Of a stretch of 64,000 nt of DNA, positions 53,400 to 62,729 are shown piece by piece; the first letter of the stretch is position 1; each line of letters begins with the position of its first letter. Source of the DNA: Halomonas urumqiensis (GTDB taxonomy: Bacteria > Pseudomonadota > Gammaproteobacteria > Pseudomonadales > Halomonadaceae); assembly GCF_003028575.1 (NCBI RefSeq), contig NZ_PYUD01000001.1:372001-436000 (forward strand). The letters run 5' to 3'. Under the pieces are notes generated by a model. That model was not told the DNA's origin and made no database searches. It saw only the letters and a list, made by a program, of their open reading frames with translations. A program made the position numbers and the translations under genes.

Positions 53400-55283
53400 A
53401 TGGGAAAGAAAGGCAAGAAACAGACCCGCGCCAAACGCAAGCTGAAGCGCCAGAAAAGTGTGCAATCGCCCAGCGTTGGCAGCAGCCATCAGCGGGCACA
53501 AGGTGAAGTGGTCCTAATCCCCCATGATCCGTACCTGCTGGAGCGAGCGCGCACTCAGTGGCAGTTCGGTGATTGGCAGGCCCTCACCCAACTGGCGCAA
53601 CAGCCGCTGGAGCATCACCCGGATCGCGCCATGCTGGCCCTGCTGGCGGCGGCGGGTTTCATGCAGGTCGGTAATATGGCGCAGGCTCGCGATCATTTAC
53701 GCCAATCCGAGGCCTGGGGGCAGAAAGCGAGGCTCATTCGCCAGGTGATGATCTCGGGCGTGCATAACAGCCTTGGGCGTGTGAGCGTGCTGGCCGGCCA
53801 GACTGAGCGTGCCCAGCGACACTTCGAGGGTGCTATCGCCACCGGCATGCCCGGCAGCGATTCCGCTCTGTTGGGGCGGGCCAGAACTGGGCTGCAGCAG
53901 GAACAGCTGGGGGTTGACCAGGCACCGCTGCCGCTACGGGATAACCGGCCCATGATCGCGGCACCGGTGATGCCGCTGGAGCGGGCGAGGGTGCCGCGAT
54001 TCCAGTTGCACAAGACGCTGGACCTGGGCGAAGCCTGGGCGGGCAATACCATCAATACGGTGATCTTCCGTCATCACGGCATCATGACGGTGGGGGAGTA
54101 CCAGTACACGGCCTTCTACGTGGACGAAAACACCCTGCGCCTGGTGCGGCGCCACCTGCAGGATGACAGCCTGCAGGTGCACGACCTGGCCGGGGAATAC
54201 AACCTGAAGGATGCCCACAACAGCATCAGCCTGGGCATGGATCGAGAAGGCCACCTGCACATCAGCTATGACCATCATGGCACCCAACTGAAATATCGCC
54301 GCAGCCTGCAGCCGCACGACGTTCGGGAGTGGACGGACGAGCTGCCCATGACCGGGCAGAACGAGGAACGGGTGACCTATCCGACCTTCATCCTGCCCCG
54401 GCAGGACTTTCCGCTGACCTTGCTGTACCGCCACGGCACCCACAACAACGGCACGGCTTTCATCAAGACCTATGATGAAGCCCGTAAGCAGTGGCAGGAC
54501 CACCCCAAGCCGATCCTGAGTGGCTCGGAGCAGAAGCCGTGGACGGCCAACGCCTACTGGAACAACCCCGTGGTAGGGGAAGACGGCAGCCTGCACTTGA
54601 GCTTCGTCTGGCGCACCCATACCCTGGGCGAGGAAAAGCGCGTCAACAACATCAACGTGGGATACGCCAAGTCCTACGATAATGGCCTGAACTGGTGGAC
54701 ATCCAACCACCAGCCTTATCAGTTGCCCATCACCCCCGCCAATGCCGAGACCGTCTGGCCCGTCTCACCCGGCAGCAATCTGATGAACCAGTGCAGCATG
54801 GCACTGGACAGCCAGCAGCGCCCGCATATCGTCTTCTACAGCAATCACCCGAGCACGGGCATACCGACCTTCCAGCATCTCTGGCATGACGGCATCGAAT
54901 GGCGACACCAGTATCTGGCCCAAGCCTCGCAGCCGTTCAACCTTCAGGGCGGAGGAACGCTGCAGATCCCGATCAGCCGGCCCTGTGTATTGATCGACCG
55001 GCAAGACAATGTACACGTGATCTATCGCGATCATGGCCAGGGAGCGGGCTTTTATATCGCAACTATGATGGCGCCCGAGTACTGCTATGAACGAAACACA
55101 CTGCAGGCATTGTCAGATGATATTGGCTTCGCTGAGCCGGTTTTAGATCGTGAGCGTTGGAATTCAGAGAACATCTTGGCAATTATCCATCAATATAATG
55201 ATCAGCCAAATCATGACAGAATTATAAATTCTGGCGAGATAAAAAGATCAGCAGTTTTTATAAGCGATTATTCTTGGGCATGA
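53400..55283 (+). CDS. TPR-like plus BNR_4-type beta-propeller protein
   Basis: This is a 627-residue protein. A basic N terminus (GKKGKKQTRAKRKLKRQK) is followed by a helical TPR-like part (about 45-175), and then about 400 residues that match the BNR repeat family PF15892: HNSISLGMDREGHLHISYDHHG, VTYPTFILPRQDFPLTLLYRHG, and CSMALDSQQRPHIVFYSN. Related propellers occur in polysaccharide lyases and glycan-binding proteins. There is no signal peptide, so a cytosolic role in polymer binding, chain-length sensing or lyase-type editing is possible. The last about 45 codons are AT-rich while the rest is GC-rich, which marks a recombination edge. The stop overlaps the next gene. Confidence 0.65.
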   Translation: MGKKGKKQTRAKRKLKRQKSVQSPSVGSSHQRAQGEVVLIPHDPYLLERARTQWQFGDWQALTQLAQQPLEHHPDRAMLALLAAAGFMQVGNMAQARDHLRQSEAWGQKARLIRQVMISGVHNSLGRVSVLAGQTERAQRHFEGAIATGMPGSDSALLGRARTGLQQEQLGVDQAPLPLRDNRPMIAAPVMPLERARVPRFQLHKTLDLGEAWAGNTINTVIFRHHGIMTVGEYQYTAFYVDENTLRLVRRHLQDDSLQVHDLAGEYNLKDAHNSISLGMDREGHLHISYDHHGTQLKYRRSLQPHDVREWTDELPMTGQNEERVTYPTFILPRQDFPLTLLYRHGTHNNGTAFIKTYDEARKQWQDHPKPILSGSEQKPWTANAYWNNPVVGEDGSLHLSFVWRTHTLGEEKRVNNINVGYAKSYDNGLNWWTSNHQPYQLPITPANAETVWPVSPGSNLMNQCSMALDSQQRPHIVFYSNHPSTGIPTFQHLWHDGIEWRHQYLAQASQPFNLQGGGTLQIPISRPCVLIDRQDNVHVIYRDHGQGAGFYIATMMAPEYCYERNTLQALSDDIGFAEPVLDRERWNSENILAIIHQYNDQPNHDRIINSGEIKRSAVFISDYSWA

Positions 55284-58200
55284 TTAATAAAGAGCAATCT
55301 GTGATGAGTTTTTTAACAAAGGCAAATCAAGCATTTAGAGTCGGGAGTTATAATGAGGCGTTTTTGCTATACTCTAAAGCAATAGAAGAAAATCCAGAGC
55401 TGGAAAAAATACTTGAGTATAATATTAGGAGGTGCAGTTTTGAAGAGGGTGAAGGAACTGGCTATGTTGCTAGTGAAGAGGATGGGCCAAGGAAGGATTC
55501 AGTATTAATTCAAAGATATCAAGAGTTCAAGCCCACAAGGCAGGCAAGGGTAGCAGTATTTACTGCAATCACAGGTGGGTACGACCCACTTATTGAGCCG
55601 GAAGAAGTTGTTTTTGAATGGGATTATATATTATTTACTGATGGGAGTGTCCAATCTGAAACTGTATATGAAACCCGGTCTATACCTTTTGAAGACGAAG
55701 ATCCTGTTAGGGTTGCGAGATTTGTCAAACTTAACCCCCACTTTCTTTTGCCAGAATATGACTATGTCCTCTGGGTTGATGGTAATGTCTTTTTGCGAAA
55801 AGGAATCCATGAAGAGGTTATTAGACATATTCACAACCAAGAGCGTGCTGTATTTAGGAAACATCCTGATAGGGATTCTGTATACCAAGAAATATACAAA
55901 TGCCAAGAATTAAAGAAAGATGATTTTGGTTTGATGAATGATCAGCTGAGACGATATCAAGAAAAAAACTATAGTCAAAGTTCTGTTTTTTTCGAAACAA
56001 ATGTGATTCTTAGGAAAACAACCGATCCTGGTGTTATAAACTTCAATGAAGCCTGGTGGAGGGAGTTAAGGTTAGGGAGCAGAAGAGATCAGCTTTCAGT
56101 AAACTATGCGTTAGATAGCTCCGGTTTAAGGTATTCAGTTTTTGATGAAGAGTGCGATATCCGAAGTATAGACAATCCTTTGTATTTTATTTTTTCCCAC
56201 AATAATAATAAAACAAAAGCTGATGGAATAGTAGCGGCCAAGACGAACATCCACTTTGATAGTAGCAGAGCAGAGAGGCCTTTTAGGTATTGTACTGAAA
56301 ATGTTGAGCCTTTTAGCTTGCCTTTCAAGTATAAAGCTTGGTTTTTAAAAGGTAGGGATTTGGGTTTTTTAGAAGTTGCGACTGAAGAATTAGAGCTTCA
56401 TTTAGCTGATTTAAAAGATAGCTTCAAGTTAGCTTGTGCCTATCTGACGTTGCTGCAATTATATTTGATCAACCCAAGAGTTGACCAAAAAAAAGTTTTA
56501 GAAACGGTTGATAAGGCATTGTCTGTCACAAAAGACGAGAAATTACTCCATGCTCTTGTTTTTATCAAAAGAGAAGTTGATCCTGCGTTCGTATTAAAAG
56601 AAACGTTTGATAGCAATTACAATGAGGATTTTCTCATTCAGAAAGCAAATGCAAAGGAAGAAGGTGCTTTTTCTGTTAAAGTAATGAATGATGTTTTACA
56701 CTGTTATGGACTCAGCGCTTTACGGCTTAGTAAAAGCCATAATAAACATCTTTTTGATTCCATTTATCCAGCAAAACCATTACATAGATTTGACTATATT
56801 GATTCTCCCTGTAAGGTGACGATAATTGTATCCTGCTTCAACGTTGAAAGTGAGGTTGTCACGTGCCTTGTTTCTTTGATGGGACAAACTTGGCGGAATT
56901 TGGAGATTATTTGTGTTGATGATAATAGCGAGGATGGAACAATAAGTGTAATTGAGGAGTTGGCGAAATTTGATAATAGAATAAAGCTCTACAAAAATGA
57001 AAAAAATCAAGGAACCTATAAAAATCGAAATTTTGCTTTAAGCAAAGCTTGTGGTCACTTTTTAACAGTAGCCGATGCAGATGACTGGAATCATCCGCAA
57101 AAAATTCAATATCAAGCTGAAAAGTTAATAAGTTCCCCTCAGGCTGTTGCCAATGTGGCCTGTTGGCTTAGAGCTAAGAATGATTTAACCTTTTCTAGGC
57201 GGAACGGCTTAAAATATAGGCACTTAAATATATCATCTTTAATGTTTAAAAGAGAGGAGGTTGTCAGTGCGCTGGGTTGTTGGGATGAGGTAAGGTTTGC
57301 AGCTGATGGTGAATTTTATAAACGACTTAAAAAAGTTTTTGAGGGGAGAGTAGAAGAGTTGCCAGCTGTTACATCATTGGGAAGATTTGAAGATGGTTCA
57401 CTCACGAATAATAATATTTCAGGTTATTTTGGGTTTCCCTATGGCGTTCGCAAAGAATATTTAGAGTCATACGAATTTTTCCATAGTAACTCTACTTGGG
57501 AAGATTTTAATTACAAAAAAAACAAACCTCAGCATCCAGTTCCGGAAGCTATGTTGTACTCAGATAAAAGTATCTTTGCCGTAGACTGCCTGTTTATATC
57601 TGATCTCCGTGATGCTGACTCAGCACACCAAGCCATAGACTTTATCTACAGGTCCGAAAAAGAAGGGTTAAAATGGGGTGTCTGTCATTTGCCGTCATTT
57701 GATGGGGATCCGAGGAGAAAAGTTCATGACTCTATTAGAAGTGAGCTGTTTAAAAGAGGTAGAGTTTGTCATGTTTATGGTGAGTTTGTTCGTGCTAAAA
57801 CTGTGCTGTTATACCAATCTTCTTTGCCTCTACTAGAATACAAATTTCTGCCTAAGATTAACTGCCAGGTACTGAAGTTGATTGCCACTCAAGAAAGCGA
57901 TATGGCAAGTCTTGCTGTATTTAGGGAATGCAAAAAAGCCAATGCCTTTTGGGAGGAGTTGGTAATTGCAAAAATGATTAAACCTTATAGTAGGTTGCTT
58001 TCTTGTGAGGAAGGTGATTTTTATACATCATTACAAGTTGTTGATGTGAATGATCTGGATAGCTTTATGTATAAGGGGAGCTCCAAGATAACTGTGGTCA
58101 TGCCATGTATTGATTTAGAGTTAGGGAAAAAAACTGCAGAGATTTTGATTAAGCGCGCAGGAATAGACTGTACCGTAATAATTGCATATGATTCACTTCG

Positions 58201-58675
58201 GCAAGGTTTTATTAAAACCTTGAATGCAGTTGCCAAGAAAACTATATCTAGATATATCTGCTTTGTTGCTCAAGATGCCTATCCTGGAAGGGAGTGGCTA
58301 AAAATTGCATACGATAAAATATACGAGAAAAAAAGTGGCCTGCTTGCGTTCAATGATGGTAAATGGCACGGGCGAATAGCCTCATTTGGTTTGGTAGAAA
58401 GGGATTGGGTATCAAAATTTTATGGGAATAATATTGTGCACGAAAGTTATAAGGCACATAAAGCTGATAATGAAATTACACTGTTAGCGAGACTTGATGG
58501 AAGGTTTGTCTATTGTCCTGAGAGTGTCCTTTTGGAGGTTGATTATAATAAAGATTCAGGCGGGTCAAATCTTATAGATGATGTTAATTTTAAAGAAAGG
58601 TTTAATGGATGTTTTGAAGGAAATTTTAAAAAAGATAAAGTAGAAATGTATAGGAAAGAGTATAAAGTAAAATGA
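55280..58675 (+). CDS. Multidomain glycosyltransferase (TPR, DUF616, GT2, extra C-terminal domain)
   Basis: This is a 1131-residue AT-rich gene product. Order: short TPR-like segment (about 10-40), a DUF616-type glycosyltransferase domain (about 90-330; VAVFTAITGGYDPLIEPEEV, FVKLNPHFLLPEYDYVLWVD), a helical linker, a GT2 domain (about 505-710; VTIIVSCFNVESEVVTC, ICVDDNSEDGT, and the DxD-type VADADDW), and a C-terminal about 400 residues that include a second glycosyltransferase-like strand (ITVVMPCIDLELGKK). Such fusions assemble capsule repeat units. ATG 55280 overlaps the preceding stop; ATG 55304 is an alternative. GC content is far below its neighbours. Confidence 0.72.
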   Translation: MINKEQSVMSFLTKANQAFRVGSYNEAFLLYSKAIEENPELEKILEYNIRRCSFEEGEGTGYVASEEDGPRKDSVLIQRYQEFKPTRQARVAVFTAITGGYDPLIEPEEVVFEWDYILFTDGSVQSETVYETRSIPFEDEDPVRVARFVKLNPHFLLPEYDYVLWVDGNVFLRKGIHEEVIRHIHNQERAVFRKHPDRDSVYQEIYKCQELKKDDFGLMNDQLRRYQEKNYSQSSVFFETNVILRKTTDPGVINFNEAWWRELRLGSRRDQLSVNYALDSSGLRYSVFDEECDIRSIDNPLYFIFSHNNNKTKADGIVAAKTNIHFDSSRAERPFRYCTENVEPFSLPFKYKAWFLKGRDLGFLEVATEELELHLADLKDSFKLACAYLTLLQLYLINPRVDQKKVLETVDKALSVTKDEKLLHALVFIKREVDPAFVLKETFDSNYNEDFLIQKANAKEEGAFSVKVMNDVLHCYGLSALRLSKSHNKHLFDSIYPAKPLHRFDYIDSPCKVTIIVSCFNVESEVVTCLVSLMGQTWRNLEIICVDDNSEDGTISVIEELAKFDNRIKLYKNEKNQGTYKNRNFALSKACGHFLTVADADDWNHPQKIQYQAEKLISSPQAVANVACWLRAKNDLTFSRRNGLKYRHLNISSLMFKREEVVSALGCWDEVRFAADGEFYKRLKKVFEGRVEELPAVTSLGRFEDGSLTNNNISGYFGFPYGVRKEYLESYEFFHSNSTWEDFNYKKNKPQHPVPEAMLYSDKSIFAVDCLFISDLRDADSAHQAIDFIYRSEKEGLKWGVCHLPSFDGDPRRKVHDSIRSELFKRGRVCHVYGEFVRAKTVLLYQSSLPLLEYKFLPKINCQVLKLIATQESDMASLAVFRECKKANAFWEELVIAKMIKPYSRLLSCEEGDFYTSLQVVDVNDLDSFMYKGSSKITVVMPCIDLELGKKTAEILIKRAGIDCTVIIAYDSLRQGFIKTLNAVAKKTISRYICFVAQDAYPGREWLKIAYDKIYEKKSGLLAFNDGKWHGRIASFGLVERDWVSKFYGNNIVHESYKAHKADNEITLLARLDGRFVYCPESVLLEVDYNKDSGGSNLIDDVNFKERFNGCFEGNFKKDKVEMYRKEYKVK

Positions 58676-59325
58676 GCCATAAAAAGATTGACGGTTTGAC
58701 GATCTCAGATATTGGTAATAATAAAATTAATATTTCTGAGGGTACATTATTTAAGAATAGTGAAATATATATTGACGGCGAAAACAATACTATAATTATT
58801 GAGGAGTGCAAGCTTGTTCAAGGCCTTCGAGTTAATTTTAAAGGTAACGGAAAAGTTTTTTTCTTGAGAAGAAGCAGGAAAAAAATAAAAAACTTAAAGT
58901 TAGTTTCCCATCGTCAAAACAACCAGTATTGCGAAATTAAAGAAGAGTTTGGCTGCGGCGGCTTAGAGGTACAAATGAATGACGGAGAAGAGTCTCTTTT
59001 GATCGGTGAGGATTGTCTTTTCTCTTGGGGTATAAAAATTCGTACATCTGATGGCCATTCTGTGATAGATCTTGAATCGGGTAGAGCAACGAACACTCCT
59101 CAAGACATTGTTATCGGAAATCATGTTTGGGTTGGTGAAGATGCTAAATTGTTAAAGGGAGCAAGCATTCCGGATGACTGCATTGTTGCTAGTTTTTCTG
59201 TAGTAACAAAGCCATTCTATGAGAAAAATAATATCATTGCTGGTTTTCCTGCGTCAGTTGTTAAAAAGAATGTATCTTGGCATAGGGAAATGCCGAGAAT
59301 TTTTAATGAAAGGAATTTTGATTAA
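58672..59325 (+). CDS. Left-handed beta-helix acyltransferase (CatB/WbbJ-like)
   Basis: This is a 217-residue AT-rich gene product. The C-terminal half has the hexapeptide pattern of O-acetyltransferases: IGEDCLFSWGIKIRTSDGH, IVIGNHVWVGEDAKLLKGAS, IPDDCIVASFSVVTK and a final AGFPASVVKKNVSWHRE. The His in the SDGH segment fits the usual catalytic site. The N-terminal half is an extended beta-rich part. It probably acetylates a capsule sugar or its nucleotide precursor. It is coupled to the glycosyltransferase gene by ATGA. Confidence 0.8.
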   Translation: MSHKKIDGLTISDIGNNKINISEGTLFKNSEIYIDGENNTIIIEECKLVQGLRVNFKGNGKVFFLRRSRKKIKNLKLVSHRQNNQYCEIKEEFGCGGLEVQMNDGEESLLIGEDCLFSWGIKIRTSDGHSVIDLESGRATNTPQDIVIGNHVWVGEDAKLLKGASIPDDCIVASFSVVTKPFYEKNNIIAGFPASVVKKNVSWHREMPRIFNERNFD

Positions 59326-59404
59326 GTTTCTGCTCTATGTGTGAGTCTGAATCCATTCGTTGGTTCAATGAGTTAAACTCGAACCACTGAATTTAGCCGT
59401 TAAT

Positions 59405-59563
59405 TTATAAAGGTATTTCTGGATAAGTTCGATAGTTGTCGCATTCACCTAGGAGTGATCTGATTTTAATCTGGCGACTAAATGTCATGAGTTGATTAAG
59501 AATTTCAAGCAACGGGAATTTGAATTTTTGAACTCGAGCGACGGGCTTGAAAGATGGAGGTAG
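59405..59563 (-). pseudogene. Possible remnant of a mobile-element gene in a capsule-locus gap
   Basis: The gap after the acyltransferase carries, on the opposite strand, a frame of about 50 codons ending at 59405. Its peptide (LLEILNQLMTFSRQIKIRSL, then GECDNYRTYPEIPL) reads like the tail of a longer protein, possibly a transposase, not like a shadow of AT-rich DNA. It has no start of its own that fits and no terminal repeats were found. The identification is tentative. Confidence 0.3.
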
Positions 59564-59567
59564 GGTT

Positions 59568-60224
59568 GTGAAGATATATGAACTTGAATGCTTCTGCGAG
59601 TGGCTTAGTTCGGAGCTATATAATAAAAATGTTGCGGTGGTTGGGAGCTCTCCAAACCTCTTAGGTAAAAAATACGGCGAATTAATAGACTCGCACGATA
59701 TTGTCATAAGGTTCAATAATGCATCAGTTTCTGGATATGAAAATAGTGTCGGTTGTAAAACTCATTTGCGATTCGTAGGTTTCCGGGCTGGAGCTAGCCA
59801 CTATAAGTTTTTTAACTCGCTAGCTGGAAATGAAAAAATTATTTCAATAGCGAAAAACGAGGAGTTTTTTTCAAGTTATAAAAATGGCATTATATTGGAA
59901 TACTCATTCCACAGGGCCTCTTACGGTCTTATTGATTTTTTATTAAACGAAAAAATTAGTGAAAGAGCAGAGTATCAAAAGCCTCCAAGAACAGGGTTTG
60001 CGTTAGTGACGCACTTGTGCTTTATATTGCCATTTTTAAATTCTTTAAATATATTTGGTATGGAGAGAGGTTTTCGTGATGAAGGACCTGAGCATTTTTA
60101 TAATGATGGAGTGAAACTTGAAAATATAATGAAGAGAAGAGAAAAGAATCACTGCGACATCGAAAGTGAACTTTTTCTTTTCAATGAGCTTTTAAAAAAC
60201 TATTCGGTGGGGTTTTATGGATAA
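59568..60224 (+). CDS. GT29 sialyltransferase-like glycosyltransferase
   Basis: This is a 218-residue AT-rich gene product. Residues of about 22-72 resemble the sialylmotif L of GT29 enzymes: VAVVGSSPNLLGKKYGELID, then SHDIVIRFNNASVSGYENSV and GCKT. A motif S-like block follows (PRTGFALVTHLCF) and then EGPEHFYNDG, where GT29 proteins carry the catalytic His. GT29 members use CMP-sugars: sialic acid in animals, and Kdo in the plant RG-II enzymes. The kdsB-type gene 2.5 kb downstream could supply CMP-Kdo or a related donor. GTG 59568 has GGAGG at 7 bases. The exact donor and acceptor are unknown. Confidence 0.72.
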   Translation: MKIYELECFCEWLSSELYNKNVAVVGSSPNLLGKKYGELIDSHDIVIRFNNASVSGYENSVGCKTHLRFVGFRAGASHYKFFNSLAGNEKIISIAKNEEFFSSYKNGIILEYSFHRASYGLIDFLLNEKISERAEYQKPPRTGFALVTHLCFILPFLNSLNIFGMERGFRDEGPEHFYNDGVKLENIMKRREKNHCDIESELFLFNELLKNYSVGFYG

Positions 60225-61824
60225 TTGTTGTTTCCTTGATTGCACTCTTCGCGATGGTGGATACTATAATATATGGGACTTTTCTCCTGAACTTATCCAC
60301 CAGTACTTAGCTGCAATGCAGGCCGCCAGGGTGGATGTAGTGGAGCTGGGCTTCCGCACGTTAAAGAACCAGGGCTTCCAGGGCCCCTGCGCCTTTACCA
60401 CCGATGAGTTTATCCGCAGCCTGACCGTTCCGGCCGGGCTGACGATTGGTGTGATGGTCAACGGCAACGAGCTGGTGGGCGAGGTGCCCCAGCAGGAGGC
60501 GCTGGAGCGGCTGTTCCCCAATGCAGCATCTGACTCACCTGTGGAATTGGTGCGTATCGCCTGCCATGTGCATGAGTTCGAGAAGGCGCTGCCGGCGGTC
60601 ACCTGGCTGAAGAAGCGTGGCTATCAGGTCGGCTTCAACCTGATGCAGGTGGCGGATCGCACCGAAGAGGAAGTGAAGGCGCTTGCTCGTCTGGCTAAGG
60701 CCTACCCGATGGATGCACTCTACTTCGCCGACAGCATGGGCAGCATGAGCCCGGATCAGGCCGCACAGATCATTCAGTGGTTCCGCAGCGAGTGGACGGG
60801 GCCCATGGGCATCCATACCCATGACAACCTGGGTCTGGCACTCTCCAACACCATTAGGGCGCTGGATGAGGGCGTGACCTGGGTAGATTCCACCGTCACC
60901 GGCATGGGCCGCGGGCCGGGCAATGCCCGCACCGAGGAACTGGCCATCGAGATCGCCGAGCGCCGTGGCAAGACGCTCAACATGGTGCCGCTGATGGCGC
61001 TCCTGCGTGAGCACTTCAAGCCCATGCAGGCCCATTACGGCTGGGGCACCAATCCTTACTACTATCTGGCAGGCAAATACGGCATTCACCCCACCTATAT
61101 TCAGGAGATGCTCAGTGACTCCCGCTACAGCGAGGAAGATGTGCTGGCAGTGATTGAGCACCTGCGGGTGGAGGGCGGTAAGAAGTTCAGCCTCAATACC
61201 TTGGGTGCGGCGCGTCACTTCTTTGGCGCCGAAGCCACGGGGCAATGGGCACCCAAGGAGCGATTTGCCGGACGTGATGTGCTGCTGCTGGGCACCGGGC
61301 CAGGCGTGGCCAAGCATTGCGTGGCCCTAGAGCGCTATATTCGCACCCACCAACCTCTTGTGCTGGCCCTCAATACCCAGACTGCCATCGACGCCGAGCT
61401 GATAGATCTACGCGTGGCCTGTCATCCGGTTCGCCTGCTGGCGGACTGCGACACTCATACCCGACTGCCTCAGCCGCTGATTACCCCCTACTCCATGTTG
61501 CCAGGGGATGTTCGCCAATCGCTGGCCGACAAGGATGTGCTCGACTTCGGACTCACCGTGGTGCCTGACACCTTCGTTTTTGGTGCCGTGCACTGCAGCC
61601 TACCCACCTCCCTGGTAGTGGGCTATGCCCTGGCGGTGGCCACCAGCGGCCAGGCTTCACGACTCGTGATGGCTGGCTTCGACGGCTACGGCGCCGATGA
61701 TCCGCGTAGCAGCGAAATGCACCAGCTGCTGGAGCAGTACCAGGCCGCCGAAGGGGCACTGCCCATGACCGCGATTACTCCAACCAGATATTCGTTAAAG
61801 TCAGAGTCGGTTTATGCATTGTAA
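60217..61824 (+). CDS. HMGL-type aldolase with extra C-terminal domain
   Basis: This is a 535-residue protein. Residues 1 to about 290 are an HMG-CoA lyase/4-hydroxy-2-oxovalerate aldolase-type barrel: LDCTLRDGGYY at the N terminus, the metal-site GIHTHDNLGLALSNT and GMGRGPGNARTEELAIE. About 350-520 is an unrelated Rossmann-like domain (VLLLGTGPGVAKHCVALER; LNTQTAIDAELIDLRVACHP; MAGFDGYGADDPRSSEMHQL) similar in style to MptE/DUF115 domains of glycan loci. It could form or cleave a C-C bond with pyruvate or a similar donor to build an ulosonic acid. The first about 30 codons are AT-rich and the rest GC-rich, so a recombination junction lies inside the gene. Confidence 0.7.
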   Translation: MDNCCFLDCTLRDGGYYNIWDFSPELIHQYLAAMQAARVDVVELGFRTLKNQGFQGPCAFTTDEFIRSLTVPAGLTIGVMVNGNELVGEVPQQEALERLFPNAASDSPVELVRIACHVHEFEKALPAVTWLKKRGYQVGFNLMQVADRTEEEVKALARLAKAYPMDALYFADSMGSMSPDQAAQIIQWFRSEWTGPMGIHTHDNLGLALSNTIRALDEGVTWVDSTVTGMGRGPGNARTEELAIEIAERRGKTLNMVPLMALLREHFKPMQAHYGWGTNPYYYLAGKYGIHPTYIQEMLSDSRYSEEDVLAVIEHLRVEGGKKFSLNTLGAARHFFGAEATGQWAPKERFAGRDVLLLGTGPGVAKHCVALERYIRTHQPLVLALNTQTAIDAELIDLRVACHPVRLLADCDTHTRLPQPLITPYSMLPGDVRQSLADKDVLDFGLTVVPDTFVFGAVHCSLPTSLVVGYALAVATSGQASRLVMAGFDGYGADDPRSSEMHQLLEQYQAAEGALPMTAITPTRYSLKSESVYAL

Positions 61825-61853
61825 TGTAATTCATTATACTTAGGGTGGCTGTT

Positions 61854-62726
61854 ATGGTTAATAAAGGGAAAAAAGTTCTACATGTAGGGCTGCACAAAAC
61901 AGGCACCACATCGTTTCAATCTGTGTTGCAAAGAAATAAGGAAATGCTTTTAGAAAAAGGTGTGTGCTGCCCCTCTATTACTGATATACATAAAAAACTC
62001 ACAAGGCCTTATGTTTATCTTGGGAGAAATGGTTTTAGTTTAGATGAGTTAATTGATGAAAACTGTGAGTCGGTTATTTTGTCTGACGAGGATTTATTAG
62101 GCAAGTATTATGATTTCTCGTCTGGTAAGGTTTATCCAAACTCTATTGCCAACTTGGAGAAGGCGCAAGAGCTTCTAGAGTGGGAGTCTATAGACTTGTG
62201 GATCTGCCTGAGAGACTATGGCGAATGGTTAGAGAGCTGTTTTCTACAAAAATTAAAATGGGTTGGTCAGTTTTTTTCATTTGAGAGTTACTGTGGAGAT
62301 ATCGACTTTAAAGAGTTCTCCTGGGTTTCTCTTCTAAAGCAGATGCTTGGCCTGCACTTTGTCAACGAGGTGCATGTTTTTTTCTATGAAGATTTTAAGA
62401 GAAATAATAGTATAATGTTTGAGTTGGTTGAGAGAGAGTTTGGAGTCAAAAGCTTTGATTTAAATATTGCAGACAGCAAAATGAATCATTCATTTAGCAG
62501 TGTCGGGTACGAGTTACTTAGCTCACTGAGAGGTGTTGAGGAAGAGAAATTTAAAAAAGTTGGTAAGTTTTTGTTGAGAGAGTTTCCTTCAATTGATTAT
62601 GGGAAGCCAGACCTGTTAAGCTATGTTGAGAAAGATTTATTGCGCGGCCGGTATTCTAAGGATATTGATTACATAAAGAATAATCTAGCCATTCATGAAA
62701 AAAAATTAATAGTTCATGGGGGATGA
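61854..62726 (+). CDS. Sulfotransferase-like protein
   Basis: This is a 290-residue AT-rich gene product. The N terminus has VLHVGLHKTGTTSFQ, the 5'-phosphosulfate-binding loop of PAPS-dependent sulfotransferases. A later segment (LWICLRDYGEWLESCFLQKL) fits the 3'-phosphate-binding Arg/Ser region. It could sulfate the capsule, although related loops are found in proteins of unproven activity. ATG 61854 is preferred over a GTG at 61845 because AGGGTGG lies just upstream. It sits as an AT-rich island between two GC-rich genes. Confidence 0.72.
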   Translation: MVNKGKKVLHVGLHKTGTTSFQSVLQRNKEMLLEKGVCCPSITDIHKKLTRPYVYLGRNGFSLDELIDENCESVILSDEDLLGKYYDFSSGKVYPNSIANLEKAQELLEWESIDLWICLRDYGEWLESCFLQKLKWVGQFFSFESYCGDIDFKEFSWVSLLKQMLGLHFVNEVHVFFYEDFKRNNSIMFELVEREFGVKSFDLNIADSKMNHSFSSVGYELLSSLRGVEEEKFKKVGKFLLREFPSIDYGKPDLLSYVEKDLLRGRYSKDIDYIKNNLAIHEKKLIVHGG

Positions 62727-62729
62727 GTA

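Noticed and set aside
55274..55279. TTG start two codons before ATG 55280 for the large glycosyltransferase
   Set aside because: The ATG overlapping the previous stop is the simpler choice; the difference is two residues.
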